Assembly: GCA_009823395.1 (NCBI GenBank)
Contig: CM020506.1
Coordinates: forward strand, 6,228,001 to 6,292,000
DNA from: Thamnaconus septentrionalis
Taxonomy: Eukaryota > Chordata > Actinopteri > Tetraodontiformes > Monacanthidae
Reading direction: 5' to 3'
Length of the DNA: 64,000 bases
The notes under the pieces were generated by a model. It did not search any database and had not been told where the DNA came from. It was given only the letters and a program-made list of their open reading frames with translations. Below, piece by piece: positions 1 through 13,030 of this stretch. Both the position numbers and the translations under genes were made by a program. Positions within the stretch are counted from its first letter, which is position 1. Each line of letters starts with the position of its first letter.

Positions 1-655
1 GGTTTGATCCGAACCTGCTGACAAGATCGCTTGTAGAGCTCCTGGGAGCTGCAGTGGAGGGGGGCGGGGGTTGACTGACTGATTGACTGACGGTAGAAAA
101 AACACAGAAAAAAAAAAAGAACACAGCACTCCTGACTCGTCTTGTACTATCATTTGTCACGGCGTGTCCTATTGCTCAGAAGTGAGGGTTGTTTGAAAAC
201 AGGCCAAACTCTGTAGAAAATGACATTTGATCGTGTTGCGCTGGGAAATAAGCAGAGCATTTTTGTAATCCTGAACAAATTGCTTTTTAGTGATGTGAAA
301 CCGGTTCCTTTATGTTGTATTTGGCTGCAAAGTTCAGTGGCAAATTGTTGTTTTTTTTTGGCTCTTATGTGCTATTTTTCTCTCCGTTTAAAAGAAAAAT
401 CCTGTTTCCGTGCACACTATTGCTTGTGTTCCCTTTGTGCTGTTCAGACAACAAAATGAGACTTCCTACTGGCCTCAATTATGTTGTGTGCACATGATTT
501 GTTTGCACCAATAACAGCTGGTGGGAGTTGTTTGTTTTTAATGTTATCCACCAAAAGGAGGCATTAAATTTTATGTTTATGCTCCCCCCACACACACAAG
601 ATTTACTCGAGACTATAGTTAGTCTGCTTTTAGAAATAAACTTTCTTGCATCAGA
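1..655 (+). other. Possible 3' end of an upstream gene
   Basis: AATAAA at 635-640 on the plus strand is followed by T/G-rich sequence, as expected near a poly(A) site. A short frame from base 3 stays open to a TGA at 72-74, but I recognise no protein in it. This could be the 3' UTR of a gene outside the window, or chance. Confidence 0.25.
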
Positions 656-1527
656 AGTATGAGTCACTATACTGGACTTTAATCAAGTAGGTTTTCCGGG
701 ACGGACGTGATCTTATTGTGCACAGTTTCTTTCTTTTTTTTTTTTTTTTTTTTTGAGCCAGTCTCAGAAGAAGCCCACGGAGGTCGAACGTGGTCATGAC
801 CGAGTCAGAGAGCAGAGCTCATCATGCTTGGTCACATTTCAGCACTCGGAGTGTGTGTGAACATGTGTCTGCGCTCTGTGTGCGTGTGTGCACAGTGTTG
901 CTCTCTCTCTGTGAGGCTGGGATGTGAGGAGTGAATGAGGAGCACTGCTGTCGCCGCGCCACCGCAGATCAAACAGACGTCAGGCGTCGCGAGGACGGCA
1001 AACAGTCAAAACAGAACCTGATCTCAGTGCAATTACCGCCGTTTGTTTAATCTTTGGAACGTGCTGTCGAGAAAAGGAGGGTCCGTGACACCGCCCGACT
1101 CTCCCTTTTTCTCAGCTGCATTGTGAAGAGGGATTAATAGTCATTAGGAGATGAGAGTTTGGTGTTTGGACATGTGGGGGAGGGGCCGGTGGAGAGGGCG
1201 TGGCCAGATTTTTCAACACACTGGAGAGGCTGTTCACAAGAGAATTTGCAGACAAATTAAAAGCATACACATTTCCAAATGGGGAAACTATTATTATTAA
1301 TCCCACATTTTTAAATCCTTATTTTTAATTGCTCTCATTCATTTTCATCTTCATTCGCTCCACATCTTCTTCAGAAATGTTGACAAAAAAAAATGAACCC
1401 AAAAAACTGAAACTGCTGCTCCTTGTTGGGCCTTCCATGTGTTTTGAATGGGACAAAAACATGTTGGAGGAGGAGGAGGTTGCAGTCAACACCTTGCTGG
1501 GAGAGTGGATACAGTAAAGGTACATCA

Positions 1528-1645
1528 GTGACCTAAAACTGCCCTTCGTGACATCACAAATCTACACAACTGTGGAGAGGGGAGTAAGCAAAAGAAATCG
1601 GAGACTTTTCTCATTCCTGTGCGGTTCAGTTGACAGTCCGGAGGG
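1528..1645 (+). repeat. Dispersed repeat family, copy A
   Basis: Contains CCCTTCGTGACATCACAAAT, then GGAGACTTTTCTCATTCC and GTTCAGTTGACAG, the same word order as the copy at 6550-6690. Confidence 0.6.
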
Positions 1646-1734
1646 TCATCATCATTAGAGAAGATTGTTAGAAGAGCTTTGGATCGAATTTAATTCCCCC
1701 ACCGCCCACTCACACGTGTTTGCCTTGGCTGACA

Positions 1735-1960
1735 AACACTTGCACATCTCATTGTCGGCCGACTGGCACCAGGGCTCCGTCTGATTCTGTTACCTGTCTG
1801 AACGCCAATTAGAGCCATTTGAAACCCAGAGCAGCCACAGGCTCCGGTAGCACACAATTAGGGTGGCGTGAGACCCTGGTTGGCTAATTCCAGGCCACAC
1901 TTAAACGGCGTAGCCCAGGGCCCGAGGGCCTCGTGTGAATGGCTTTATTGGATAGCTGAG
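1735..1960. promoter_or_regulatory. Candidate conserved non-coding element
   Basis: A dense series of homeodomain-type cores (CAATTAG, ACAATTAGG, GGCTAATTCC) sits in balanced-composition sequence unlike the A/T-rich flanks. Conservation cannot be tested here. Confidence 0.3.
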
Positions 1961-3047
1961 AATTTATAATTGCGTGAAAAGGTAAAGAGCAGCGCGCTCC
2001 TCCCTGCCTGCGGGCCGCAGAAGGCCAGCGAGGCGATTGGCTGAGAGCGGAGGTGTTCAGTTAAAGCCATTAGAGTCACGACACGACAACTGGATGCAAA
2101 ACTCTTAATGGTTCCCGCACGTTTCACCCGTGGATCCATGTATCAACTGAATAATAGAAGTGAATCATCTGTAGGCGTCTTAGTCATGAGCTTCTTCCCA
2201 GGTTTGAACATTGTGCAGAGTTCATATGCGCATGAGCCTGATATGTGGAGATGCACCAGGAACACATTATAAATGAATTAAAATCACTGATTCTCCTCAT
2301 TCTTCTCAACCGCAATAACCTTCACATTCAAGCCGCAAGTCAGGCTCATTGAAGGATTTTCGCTGATGGCACCAATGAATGTGAGTCTGCTGATAAGTTG
2401 AACAGCATCTTGTGAACTTTAGTAGGTCAACATTTCAACCAGTGATATTTAAAATCTGACCGAAAGACAAAACCGAGTCTCTCAGTTTCCCTCCAAAAGT
2501 GAGACGCTGCTCCATAAAATGTCAATGACTTTAAAAGTTCACTGAAAAGGGGGAAAAAAACTCAACTGGACTGCTGTGTTACTTGAGAACTGGGCATGTT
2601 GTCATTATCCCGGTAGGTCAACTACCAATTAGAACTTGTCACCGCAACATCACAGTCCCACTACACTAAAGCAAAGGGGTTTGATAGGTAGATCGCTATT
2701 TATTATCTTTTTGGGGTAAAAACCTAAATTTACTTGTGGTTAAACATTCCAGAGTTCCTGAGAGGTCCTTTGTTCTGTGGGAAAGTTAAAATATAGTGGG
2801 AGAGAACATTTAAAGTGTGCATTATAAGGACAGCACGAAGGACCTTTTAAATACCAAAAAAGATTAAAGTCTACTTTATTACGCTGCTTTTTTTTTTTTA
2901 ATAGAACAGTTTTAAACCTGAATGAATTATTGCTTTCAAGAAGAATGACCTTTTCCTTTGTCTGCGTTCTTGTTCCTCCTTCCCCCTAACGGGAACTATC
3001 TTTCTTATTTTCTTTCCCTCTTTTCTTCTCTCTCCCTGGCTCTGTCA

Positions 3048-3093
3048 AACACACACACACACACACACACGCACACACACAAACACACACAAA
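3048..3093. repeat. (CA)n microsatellite
   Basis: Mostly perfect CA with small interruptions. Confidence 0.95.
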
Positions 3094-3299
3094 CATCTTG
3101 TGGTCGTGTAGTGACTAACCCGGGGGATGAGAAGAGGTTTCCTGCTGACAGGATGTCAGTGCTCAGTAGGAGATGGCTAACTAGTGAGAGCATCAAAGGA
3201 CGCCTAAATCAACTCCCTTCCACAGTCACCGCATTCCTCCAAGGTATGCAGATATGAAAGGGACTCCGCTGCTCTGCGGAAAACAAAACACACACACTA

Positions 3300-4120
3300 A
3301 AAAGTGCCTCCGCGAAGGTATGCGCACGGGGGGGAAAAAAACTCCGCTTTTGTTGCCGATCTTCTCCCGATTCGCTCGTAGTTGCCGTTGAATCAAAACC
3401 AACGCGGCTCTTTACAGCTGTCTTCACTTTGTGCCACACCGTCGCCTCTTTTCATTACTCTGCCAGCCGTAACACAGTAAGCACTGTCCTTTAAAAAAGA
3501 AAATCTCATATACCACTCAGCGCAGGCGCGGGGGGGGGGCCCGGCTCCGTCTGCTTCCACCAGCGGGGGAGCTCTAGTCGTTTCTCTGTAACGTGACGTT
3601 TATTAGGCGGCGGCGGCTTCTCACGAACGCTCGTAGCAGCAGCAGACGGCACGAGTGACAAGATGGAAGCGCCGAGCGCCGACTTGATCTTTTCCACTGA
3701 CTGGAACCCACTGCCAGTGGCTGCAGCCTACCAAACCAGCCAAGAAACTGGTTCTGCTTTTCCACAGCTAGATTTGGTTAGGGAGTCACGGCATGACATG
3801 ACATCACCGCGCGCTGTCCGTGCACGTCTCTCACACACGCTTTGTTCCCAGAAACGCGAACGGCGGGCAGCAGTGCAGCGGCGGCGCTGGACTTGGAAGC
3901 GTTGCTCCGGGCTTCGGGCGCGTTCACGGTCATGTGGTTGGTTGATGGTGATTTTGTATGAGAAGTCTGCTCGGCCCTTTGGTCACGGTATAGAGCCCTC
4001 GAACCTCCTCCTCCTCCCCCCGCCACTGAGACACGAGTGGTTTGTTCTTCCAGGCTGGCAGAAACCTTCCACCAATCTGGACTTGTGGGCCAAAGCTGCT
4101 TCTGACCGTTAAAAATTCGA
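3300..4120. promoter_or_regulatory. CpG-rich block with possible first exon
   Basis: CpG dinucleotides are much denser here than in neighbouring kilobases, with GGCGGCGGCGG and repeated CGCGC words. A start with decent context, ACAAGATGG, at 3663 opens MEAPSADLIFSTDWNPLPVA and stays open past 4000. I recognise no family. A CpG-island promoter is plausible; the reading frame is unproven. Confidence 0.35.
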
Positions 4121-4784
4121 GGCAAACTGTAAAACTGTCGCAGCTTGACACGACTCTGCTGCCTTGGCCGAAAAAAAGGCATCTGTGGGTGGATTAGAAA
4201 CGAGGTCATTTTTCTTCACACAGAAGAACTCTTGACTCGTGTTATTCGTCCCAACTTTGCAATCGCCCGTAGAACCACTGGTTCGCTTTCACAGGCCGGC
4301 CTCCACTTCTTCCTTTTTGTTGCAGACCATCGGTGTCAAAAGCTTGGACACACCTGTTTTTTCTTTATCTAATTTCTACACTGTAGATGCACTGAAGACA
4401 GCAAATATATGACCAAGATATGTGGATTAATGTGGCGAAAGAAAAAAATGTTAAATACCTAAATATGTTATGTTATATATATTTAATATGAAGGGTGGCT
4501 ATTCTGGATCATCTAAAATATAAAACTTGTTTGTGTTATTTCACACATTTTTGTTTAATACATATTCCATATGTGTTCATTCATTGTTTTGATGCCTTGA
4601 GTGACAATCTACAATGTAAAATGAAAAAGCATGTATGTGTGGTGTATGTGTAAACATTGACTTTATCTCGTCCAGCGTGGGTTTTGCACCCCCCCACCCC
4701 GACCTCCGCCCCCCAACCATTGTGTCCTTGCCATTCTCATTCATCCAAAGTGCCGCCGTGGCCGCGGCTCTCCCCTGCCAGGAA

Positions 4785-5075
4785 CCATCGTGCAGCCAAA
4801 CAGGTCCCCGCTTTGACCGCCACTTAATTACACACCGTTTACTCCACAATTTACCAGTCAAGAGGAGGGGCCGGCTGACCGGGGGGCGGAGGGGGGAGAG
4901 GAGCACCCCCACCCTCCACCCACACCATCGTCATATCCTTTCCATCAATGTCGGCGGCCCCCACAAAGGCCCTCATGACAGGGGATGAGTAGCTGTAAAG
5001 GCCGGCGCTCCGAGTCACCCCGCTCCTAATTGACCCCAGAAATGGCAGATAATGAAGGGCCTTTGAAGTGAGGGA
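4785..5075. promoter_or_regulatory. Candidate conserved non-coding element
   Basis: Contains CACTTAATTACACACC, CTCCTAATTGACCCC and CCCCTAATGAGG in a GC-balanced context. The pattern suggests clustered homeodomain sites. No coding frame is convincing. Confidence 0.3.
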
Positions 5076-6544
5076 TGGCCCCTAATGAGGAAAAAAAAAG
5101 AAAGGGGGGAGCAGGGTGGAGAGCAAGGTAGAGAGGAAGAGAGGAGAGCATCGGGCGGACGCACGGAGACGCTTTGCCCAACTTTGCACGCTATCGCGCC
5201 GCTGCGCTGCGACGGAGGAAGTGAGGATGAATGTGTTGCGCCGAGCGTACGAGGAGGAGGAGGAGGAAGTTCCTCAGCGCGACCCGCCGTGCTCACGGGA
5301 GCGCAGAGGAGTCGGAGACGGACACGCCGCAGGGGGTCCCGCTCAGTCTCCCAGCCTTCCTCCAGCTCCAGCGTGGCCTCGGGGCACCTGACTCCACCTC
5401 CCCACCCCCCCAACGCTGGACTTTTCTCTCTCTCTCAGTCTCATTTCCATCTCCTCTCTCCTTTTCTTTCAGCCTGCACTTCTTGTCATGTGCCAGTCCC
5501 TCCATCTCGCTGTCTCTGCGCCTCTGACGGGGACAAATTGACAAAGGCACCGCCGCTCGGTCTGGCGTCGGAGCCTTCTCATGCCGCCGGCATGCCTGGG
5601 ATTCCTCGCAGCCGTCTCGCCTGCTTTCACATGACGCCAAGGAAACAGCGGATGATTAGCATACAAAGCCCGTCTTTTCTTTTCTTTTTACCGCATGCTG
5701 CTTTTGTGACGCTCTGGCTCAGACTTTTGATTATTCTGATTTTTTTTCTTCTCTCTCTTTCTCTCTCTCTTTGTAGCCTTTACCCCTGACTTCCCCGTCA
5801 GCAAGCCGTTTGCTGCACAGGCTACAAGATAAGAAAACAGAAAATGAGACCTGGTCACATGTTTTTCAATAGAATTGCTTCAGATATTGTTGGTGTTAAT
5901 CATCTTAATCATCGCTCGCGGCGAGCAAACAATGCCGGCGTCAAAGGTAGATTAAAGTATGGTCATACTGACGATTTTTCCGGGATTAAATTACCATTGT
6001 TCATCCTTTAGCATACTCTAACACTTGACGTGTCCTCTGTGACAGTGTGGTCTAAATATGATATGTTTCCAGCAGAGTTCTTGCGTGATGTCTGGGTTTT
6101 AATCACCACGTATAGAATTTCAGGAAAATCAGATTCTTGGCCCGGCGACCAAAGTGTTTTGACAACATACGCGTGGAACAAACTGTGGCTGAATGTTGGC
6201 ACAACAAAATGAAACAATGTAACGTGTCAGTCAAAACCTGTTTCCATTTGGTTTCATTTATTTATTTATTTGCACCATCTCTATTTCCTGTTCTCTTTGA
6301 TTTTTGATGCATTGCATCCCCTTGAAGCTCTGCTGCTTTTATATTATTTATATTGTAGGTATTATATTTTATATTTATTTTGAGTCCCATATTCTACCCG
6401 TCCTCAGATCTTTATTTCGTTCATCCCAGGCCTTTGCACTCGATAGATCTCTGCTAAATAGCAAATTTAGCCCTCTGTTTACAGCCCTCTCAAAGAACGG
6501 CCAGTAGAACAAATATTCTGAGTCATTTACTTGGGTTAGGTACC

Positions 6545-6690
6545 ACTACCCTTTGTGACATCACAAGGGGGTTCCCAGAAGTATGTGTTTTTCACTCTCT
6601 TTCTGAAAGGAGGGGAAAAACAAAGAAATAAAGGAGGGACTTTCCTCATTCCGGGGCTACTAGGAACTGTTGGTCAACTGCATCTTAAAT
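6545..6690 (+). repeat. Dispersed repeat family, copy B
   Basis: Contains CCCTTTGTGACATCACAAGG, CACTCTCTTTCTGAAA, GAGGGACTTTCCTCATTCC and CTAGGAACTGTTGGTCAAC. This is the most complete copy by eye. Confidence 0.65.
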
Positions 6691-6959
6691 TCTATTTCAT
6701 TCAGATTCAAAAATAACGGTGCTTGTTGACACTTATCACCCAAAGCTATAATAGTTAATGTCAACCGTCTCTCTGAAAGAGTCACAGCAGCACACTGCCT
6801 GTGTCACAACAAGGAAATAAAACCCGCTCAGGCTGATAAAAAGGGGCCAGTTGACTGTATTCTGCCTTTATCAGCTTCCATCAGCCATTGTAAAAACTCC
6901 CTTTTTAGCCTTTGTCTCGCTCTTTGACATGTTGTGTTTTTTTGATATTGGCCTGCTCT

Positions 6960-7205
6960 TTCAAAGTGGGCCTCCTCTGCCTGACAAAGACCAGAGCCAG
7001 CAGGGGCCCCTGCTGAATGACAATACTTTGAGGAGTCAGTTGGTATTTACTGCTGAGGAGGAGGAGTGTATTAAGGCCAGCGGACTGATTGTTGTTGTGT
7101 TTTCCTTTACTAATTGGCTAGGAGCCAGTAAGCCGCTGATACAATTCAGAGGGAAAGCGGCGATCAGAGGCCGGGGCGGCGGAAAGGGGGAGTGGAAACT
7201 GCAGA
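6960..7205. promoter_or_regulatory. Candidate conserved non-coding element
   Basis: Complex, non-repetitive sequence with ACTAATTGGCTAGGAGC and GCTGATACAATTCAGAGG. Frames across it have no recognised product. Confidence 0.3.
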
Positions 7206-7796
7206 TTAAAAAAAAGCCAAAAAAATAAAAAAGAATTACGCTGGGTTGCTTTTCTGAAGGCTGATGCGAACGTTGAGATTAAAAAGACACGGCAGACGTG
7301 CGGTCGATTCCCTGTTTATTCAAGACTTAATGACACCGTGTGTGTGTTCCCACGTGCTAAATGAGTTCGTGACCCACTTTATCAACCGCTTTTTGTATAC
7401 AACACATATGAAAGAGTCACGAATGATTAAAAGCGGGTTTGTTGTAGATCCTTCCACAATCCATTGGTGGCCGTCGTCCCCTCCCAGCCTCCCCCTCAGG
7501 GGGGAAAAAAATGATCTGAAGGAGGGCGAACGAGAAAGCAAAGAGACCCGGCTCCATCAGACCATGGGTACTTGTCTACTTAGTAATCAGGACAAGCTGT
7601 GGTGAGACTTGGCCCTCAACCCTCCACCGCAATTTCTTCCTCCGCCGTGGAAGAAGAAGAGGAGGAGGAGGAATAACAGAGACGAGAGGGTTTCTGCTGG
7701 ACGGGCAGAAAAAAGCAGCCGTCCCTGTGACGTGTTTGCGAGGCAGCCACGGCTGTAAAAGGAACGCACTGTATATTTGTATGAGCGCACAAGTTA

Positions 7797-7827
<31 letters not shown>

Positions 7828-7829
7828 TG
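7797..7829. repeat. (TG)n microsatellite
   Basis: Uninterrupted TG units then ATGTGTGTGC. Confidence 0.95.
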
Positions 7830-7962
7830 CGCATATGCGTGCACATTTTCGGCGTGTCACAAGGCTCGCGGCGGCTCATTTTTTCGCTGACAAGAGCGGC
7901 GGCCTCGGGAACAGAGACGGCACTCATCAAGGTTTTTTAGCTCGGAGGGCGTCCAACTCGAG

Positions 7963-7964
<2 letters not shown>

Positions 7965-8022
<58 letters not shown>
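7965..8022. repeat. (TG)29 microsatellite
   Basis: Perfect dinucleotide run of about 58 bases. Confidence 0.97.
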
Positions 8023-8023
<1 letters not shown>

Positions 8024-8974
8024 CAAACAGCCGTGAGGGAAACAGGAGAGGTGGGGCGGGGGCCTTGAAATCAATGCAACATAGTCCCAAAGTGTGGCGC
8101 TCTCAGCGGTCACGGTTGAACCCGGCGTTCACAGCGAATTTCCGGCCGCGGTGCCATGTCGCCCGAGTCGCCGTGATTATTTTCTGCTTCGGAGGTTTTT
8201 CTGCGTCTCCCAAAACCTCCTCGCTGCCCACATCTGTGATTTGGTCTCATTAGGGAGATTCAAATTCCAGCCGGGAATCACACAGAAATCCTTAAACAAA
8301 GAATTAGAAGTGACTATCAATCACACTGACTCCTCAGCCGCTTGGTTTCGGGGTGCGGCGGCGGCGGCGGGCGGCGATGGCGTGGAGCGGGACGTGGTGA
8401 GTCTGAGCGAGCTGATATTTGAGTGTGTTTTTTTGGAGTAGAAGGTTCAAAATTCACTGGGAAACTTTTGACTCTGGCCACCGAGAGTCTCGCTCGCTTG
8501 CAGCTGTGAGTTGGGCCTTTGTCCTCTGTGGAAATGCATCATCATCCTCAGACCCGAAAGAAAAACAACCAAATCAAGCATTTGTGACATCACCCATTTT
8601 TTCGGCCGATTGAAAAAAAGCAATTCAGAGTTAGAAACTGGCGCTTGAAAGGTTTCGTTGTAACACTCACTGTGAGATTAGTGAAGAGCGTTGAGTTATT
8701 TTGCAAATGAAATAGAATATAAAAGGATGTAAAAACACTTTCAATATTTTTTCATGAGGCTTAAATAACAGTAACGGCCATAAAAAGTTCAGCCGCTGTT
8801 GCTCTGCATCTACTGGGCCTGTGAATCTTTTTGAAACGTTCAGGTCACTCATCCCTCCGCAGCCGAAAAGTCTGCAGCGAAAGGTTACGACGGGCGTTCA
8901 GAGGAAAATGATCGTCGGCGGGTTCAAGTCGTGCGGGGCACAAAAAGGGAATAAATGAAAGCATTCAGACACCA

Positions 8975-9245
8975 AGTATCTGTTTCACATAGTCCCTGTC
9001 GCTGTTCCCGATGCCCCCTCCCCGCCGACAGGCGACATGAAAGCCCATGATAAAATGGAATAAGCCATCCTCCAAGGCTGAATTATTGTAATTACACCTA
9101 ATTGACTGGCGGCAAAACCATTTCCTCCTCAGATCCCGCATGTACTTTATGAAAATCACGATCACTTTGTTCTTGGCCCCAGCCACCGATTGACCTTCTC
9201 CGATTGCAGTCTTTCCTGAACAACTCTGACAAGAGACAGAGTGAG
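8975..9245. promoter_or_regulatory. Candidate conserved non-coding element
   Basis: The block around 9055-9200 has GAATTATTGTAATTACACC and CTAATTGACTGG followed by balanced unique sequence, ending at a TG microsatellite. This is one of the more enhancer-like stretches of the window by eye. Confidence 0.38.
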
Positions 9246-9250
9246 ACTTT

Positions 9251-9325
9251 GTGTTTGTGTGTGTGTATGTGTGTTTTGGGGGACTAGTGTGTGTGTGTGT
9301 GTGTGTGCGTGTGTGTGTGTGTGTA
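9251..9325. repeat. Interrupted (TG)n microsatellite
   Basis: Two TG runs separated by TTTTGGGGGACTAG. Confidence 0.93.
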
Positions 9326-11854
9326 TAGCGTGCTACGTTGTCACAAGATGAGTTACTCTCCACCCGCACATATGGTTTTGGTCCTCGGTTGGACTCACTT
9401 CTCCCCCCTTTTCCTCTCTGCGCCTTTTTTTTTTATAAATACACAAATCCTCTTTGCGACATTTGGCCTCGGCCAGAAACAGAGGTTGAGAACTGGGGGA
9501 AACAAACCCCAAGACACGCCAAGACGCAAAATTGGTTTGCGTTTTATTTTTTTTCTATGGCAGCGTCTGTGCCGAGGTTGGTTGGCTTTTGCGGCAGGAG
9601 TGGGTGCCCGTAGGTTTTGACGGAGCCTGATGATGCGTGATGGTGGCCATTGTTCTCTTGGGGAGAGTCGGTCAGCCAGCAGCCACTCTGTGGAAGATGT
9701 TTCTCGGCCCTCCAACGCTCAGTTGTCTTCATCAAGACGCTTGTCTTGGGTACACTGTGGGTCGACGCAATTTGTACGCAAAAAGATTGCAACAGAAAGT
9801 GAAAATAGACTTTCTTTGTACATTTTCTGACTTTTGCTGCCCTATGTGATGCTTTCAGACTCTACGTTGCGGCTGCCCGCTGACGATGAGGCAATGGGGC
9901 GGCAAAGTGAGCCGCTCCGTCAGTGCTTCCACGGAGCTTGTTAGCCCCTCGGAGAAACGCAGCGCCGCGCTGAATGTAGCCGTCTGTGTCGGCTGTGGGC
10001 GCGTCACAATCAGGTGACCGTTGAGAGAGTTTGCGAGGAAACGATTCAGAGAGTCGCCCGGCCGTGTCTGCCGGCGACACAGAGTGGCTGTTCATCGCGA
10101 GGGGTGACGACTTAATTCACTCCGACCGCCACAATTTGTTGACCCAATATTACACTCTCGTCTGTGTATGCTTTTGCTGAGAATTACACACTCCTGCAAA
10201 AAACAGGTTGTGGTTGTGTCTTTAATCCTCTGTTTTTTCCCCTTATTTACTTAATGGGTATAAGCAGGGATTAATGTCCAGAGCTATGAAGGAAAACAAG
10301 AGAATTAGTTCAGAGAGAAAGAAAAAAAAAACATGGGAGCAAGTGAGAAGAGGCTTCGAACTGAAAAATATATTGTTCCAAGTTCCAAAGGTCCGGCGAC
10401 TTTTGTGAGGCGGTCACATCTTCCTCATATTAGTTTACAGTTAATTTCATTGTCATATTTTATGTAAATTTAGGCTTCTGTGGCTTAAATTAAATGTCAT
10501 TTGCAGAAAGCTTAAAGTGTAATTCTAGTACTCACAGGACATTGATCAGCGGGTATCGCACAGCCCTCCTTGATTACACGGGCTCTGGTTCAAACGTGAG
10601 CTGCGATTGGGAATGTCAGGGTGCCATTTTTCCTATGATTGGCTGATGAAAGGTATAATTTGGGACCAGCAAGACAGCAAACTTCAAAAAGCTCCCACTT
10701 CCATATTAGACTGGAATGCGAAAGCTGTCCAGGCAAAAAATTATCCAATTTTCTACCAGCTTTAATTACAAAGAGGATCCCGTTTCACTGCTGGTGCATG
10801 TTGCTGTTCATTTCTGAGGAGCATTGTGGAAAAATGAATCAAGTCGAGCATGTCCAGAATGCTCCGTTGTCATGTGGCATGACAGTGTGCGTGAGAAAAA
10901 GGGAAAAAAATCCTCAAAAACTGATGGAAACAAAAATCCAAGTGACATGTAGCACTGAACAGGGCCCAATGCTAACTCTGACAGATACATTTAAATCACT
11001 CAATGCCCAAAAAGTAGTTTCCTTCATGGGAATATTGTTTATCCCTGCGGTGGCAACTCGGGCAAAATAAAATAAGTGGGTAATGTTCCTTGTAACCGGG
11101 TCTTTTAGGAAAGTTTTTCTTTCTTTCTTGGCTTTCACCAGGCCAACTAAGTGAAAGCATAAATTGTGGTTAATCCCTTGAGCAGGGACATTGTGCCTGA
11201 GGGTTTTTAAAATTATTTATTTATTTTATTTTGGTAAAGGGCAGTGCCGTGTCTAACCTAAATAAAGTCAAAAAGTTGCACCGCCGACTGTGTTATGGAA
11301 AATCCAATTTGATTGCAACATCTGTGCTTCACCTATGGCTACATCACAGTCGGTCCAAACAGCTAAGCTGCATGTTTACTTTTTCCACAAAGTGTTTTCC
11401 AGGAAACTTAGATGAACATGGCCCTACATGCAATGTGTACAATTCTTAAGCGAGGACTGGACCCTGGTTATTGTTTTGACAAAAATGATTCACTATTTTA
11501 AACATCCCCTGGCTGGGGGAAATCACAAATAAAGTACATAGTTAACTCTAATGTGCATGTAAAAGAGAGGTTTATATGCAACTATAATTAACCCTGCACA
11601 AAAATTGTGATGTTTGTTTGACAAGAAATATTATTTACTCATTCATTTTCATTGTCAGTGTTCCCATATTTTGTTTTTTTCTTCTTTTTTTTTTACCCGG
11701 ATGGAGCATCCTCTGTTAAAAAAAAAAAAAAAAAAAAAAGGTCAACAAATTGGAACAAACCTTATTTTGTTCTGTTTACAACTTCCTGTTTCATGGCATC
11801 TGTTAAGAGGTCTCAAAGGTTGAAATGGCCAGCTGGGTCTCTTTTTGGGCCTTT

Positions 11855-12055
11855 TAAGAGCCCTCTCTGACATCATAATAGGCTGATGTGCCACATCCTC
11901 AAGTGTCCATTTTTGCACACACTTTCTGAAAAGCTGACCATGCAAAAGAAGTGAAGAATGAACTTTTCTCATTTCCAGGGAGTTCACTGACAGGCTAGTG
12001 ACACACATCACTGTTGAAAAAAGGAGAGGCAAATTTGCATAATAGGGGACATAAT
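11855..12055 (+). repeat. Dispersed repeat family, copy C
   Basis: Contains CCCTCTCTGACATCATAATA, GCACACACTTTCTGAAAAGC, GAACTTTTCTCATTTCC, CACTGACAGGCTAGTGACAC and GCATAATAGGGGACATAATA. Confidence 0.6.
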
Positions 12056-12299
12056 ATTAAAACATGAGAGAAATAAGACATTTATGACACGCTTCTCTCT
12101 ATGTACCGACTCCAAATAGCTCTTCGTCTGAGCTTTCAAAAACCCTTCATCTAATTGTCTTGCTGATGTTGTGCCAAGCAAAGCAAACTGGATAATCTAT
12201 ATCCAGATCTTGGCGAGCGCCCCCCTGCTTTACCCCTGCCCGTCAAATCCTGTCAGGCCATATGTCTTGAGGAGACGCACGCAAAGAAAGGAGACTATT

Positions 12300-13030
12300 C
12301 TCACACGTTTTGGGACATGTCCAGGGGCTTATTTGTAAGCCTGCAGGGTGTGGCAGGTAAGCCGTCACCTCAAAGGCAACAGCTCCCTCCCATGTAATTG
12401 CTCTTCATCAGATCAAGCTGCGAGACATTCCTCCATTCTGTTTCAAGTGACTACTGCCCAAAGACAGAACGTCAACGGCCATCAAAGGGGGACACTTCAG
12501 TCTGGATCGGAGGCAGGCTGATGGGCTATCACGGTGTCATTAGCTCAGCTCTCCAACAACTAGCAGCTATAAACAAACGCATGCTAATATGCTATTCGGC
12601 TCTCTGTGAGGCCAAGCAAATAGATTGCTAATTAGCAAGACACATTAATTTATACGCCAATTTATGAAGCAATCATTAAACTTCAATTCCTCCCCTTATC
12701 AGTGAGCGGCGACTCGGGGAGAGGATGCATCCTCAGGCAAAGCAGAGATAAGGGCCTTTGATAGAATTAAGCCAACGTCAAACAGCCAGTAGATGAGTTC
12801 TGTGAAGATAAAGCAGCCTGGACTGACAGGTCTGATAATAGTCCAAACAAAGAGAAAGTGGAGATTAAGGGGTTCCTTTTCAGGCAGTTAAGTGGACGGC
12901 CCAGAGGGCACCGCGAAACATGGCTCATCTGTCAGGGACGGGGAGGAATGGATACCGTCAGCGACGCTTCATCCAGGGGACAGATAGCATCAAGGAATGC
13001 TATAAAGAATGCTTAGTCTGCTGTACCAAG
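12300..13030. promoter_or_regulatory. Candidate conserved non-coding element cluster
   Basis: Contains GATTGCTAATTAGCAAG, ACATTAATTTATACGCC, GCAATCATTAAAC, CCTTATCAGTGAG, AGATAAGGGCCTTTGATAG and TCTGATAATAG. The mix of homeodomain (TAATTA), GATA (TTATC/GATAA) and TCF-like (CTTTGAT) words over 700 bases is notable. Confidence 0.4.

Larger units (their letters stand above)
656..3300. other. Intergenic; no gene recognised
   Basis: Holds a poly-T run (734-754), one copy of the TGTGACATCACA-centred repeat (about 1528-1640), a homeobox-motif-rich block (1735-1960) and a (CA)n tract (3048-3093). Open frames here are short or lie on the microsatellite. Confidence 0.65.

Noticed and set aside
3..74. 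Short frame at the left edge that might be the C-terminus of a gene
   Set aside because: Only about 23 codons, glycine-rich end, no family recognised; kept only as a possible 3' UTR.
7727..8253. Open frames of valine/cysteine or threonine/histidine repeats
   Set aside because: They translate the (TG)n microsatellites at 7797-7829 and 7965-8022 and have no gene context.
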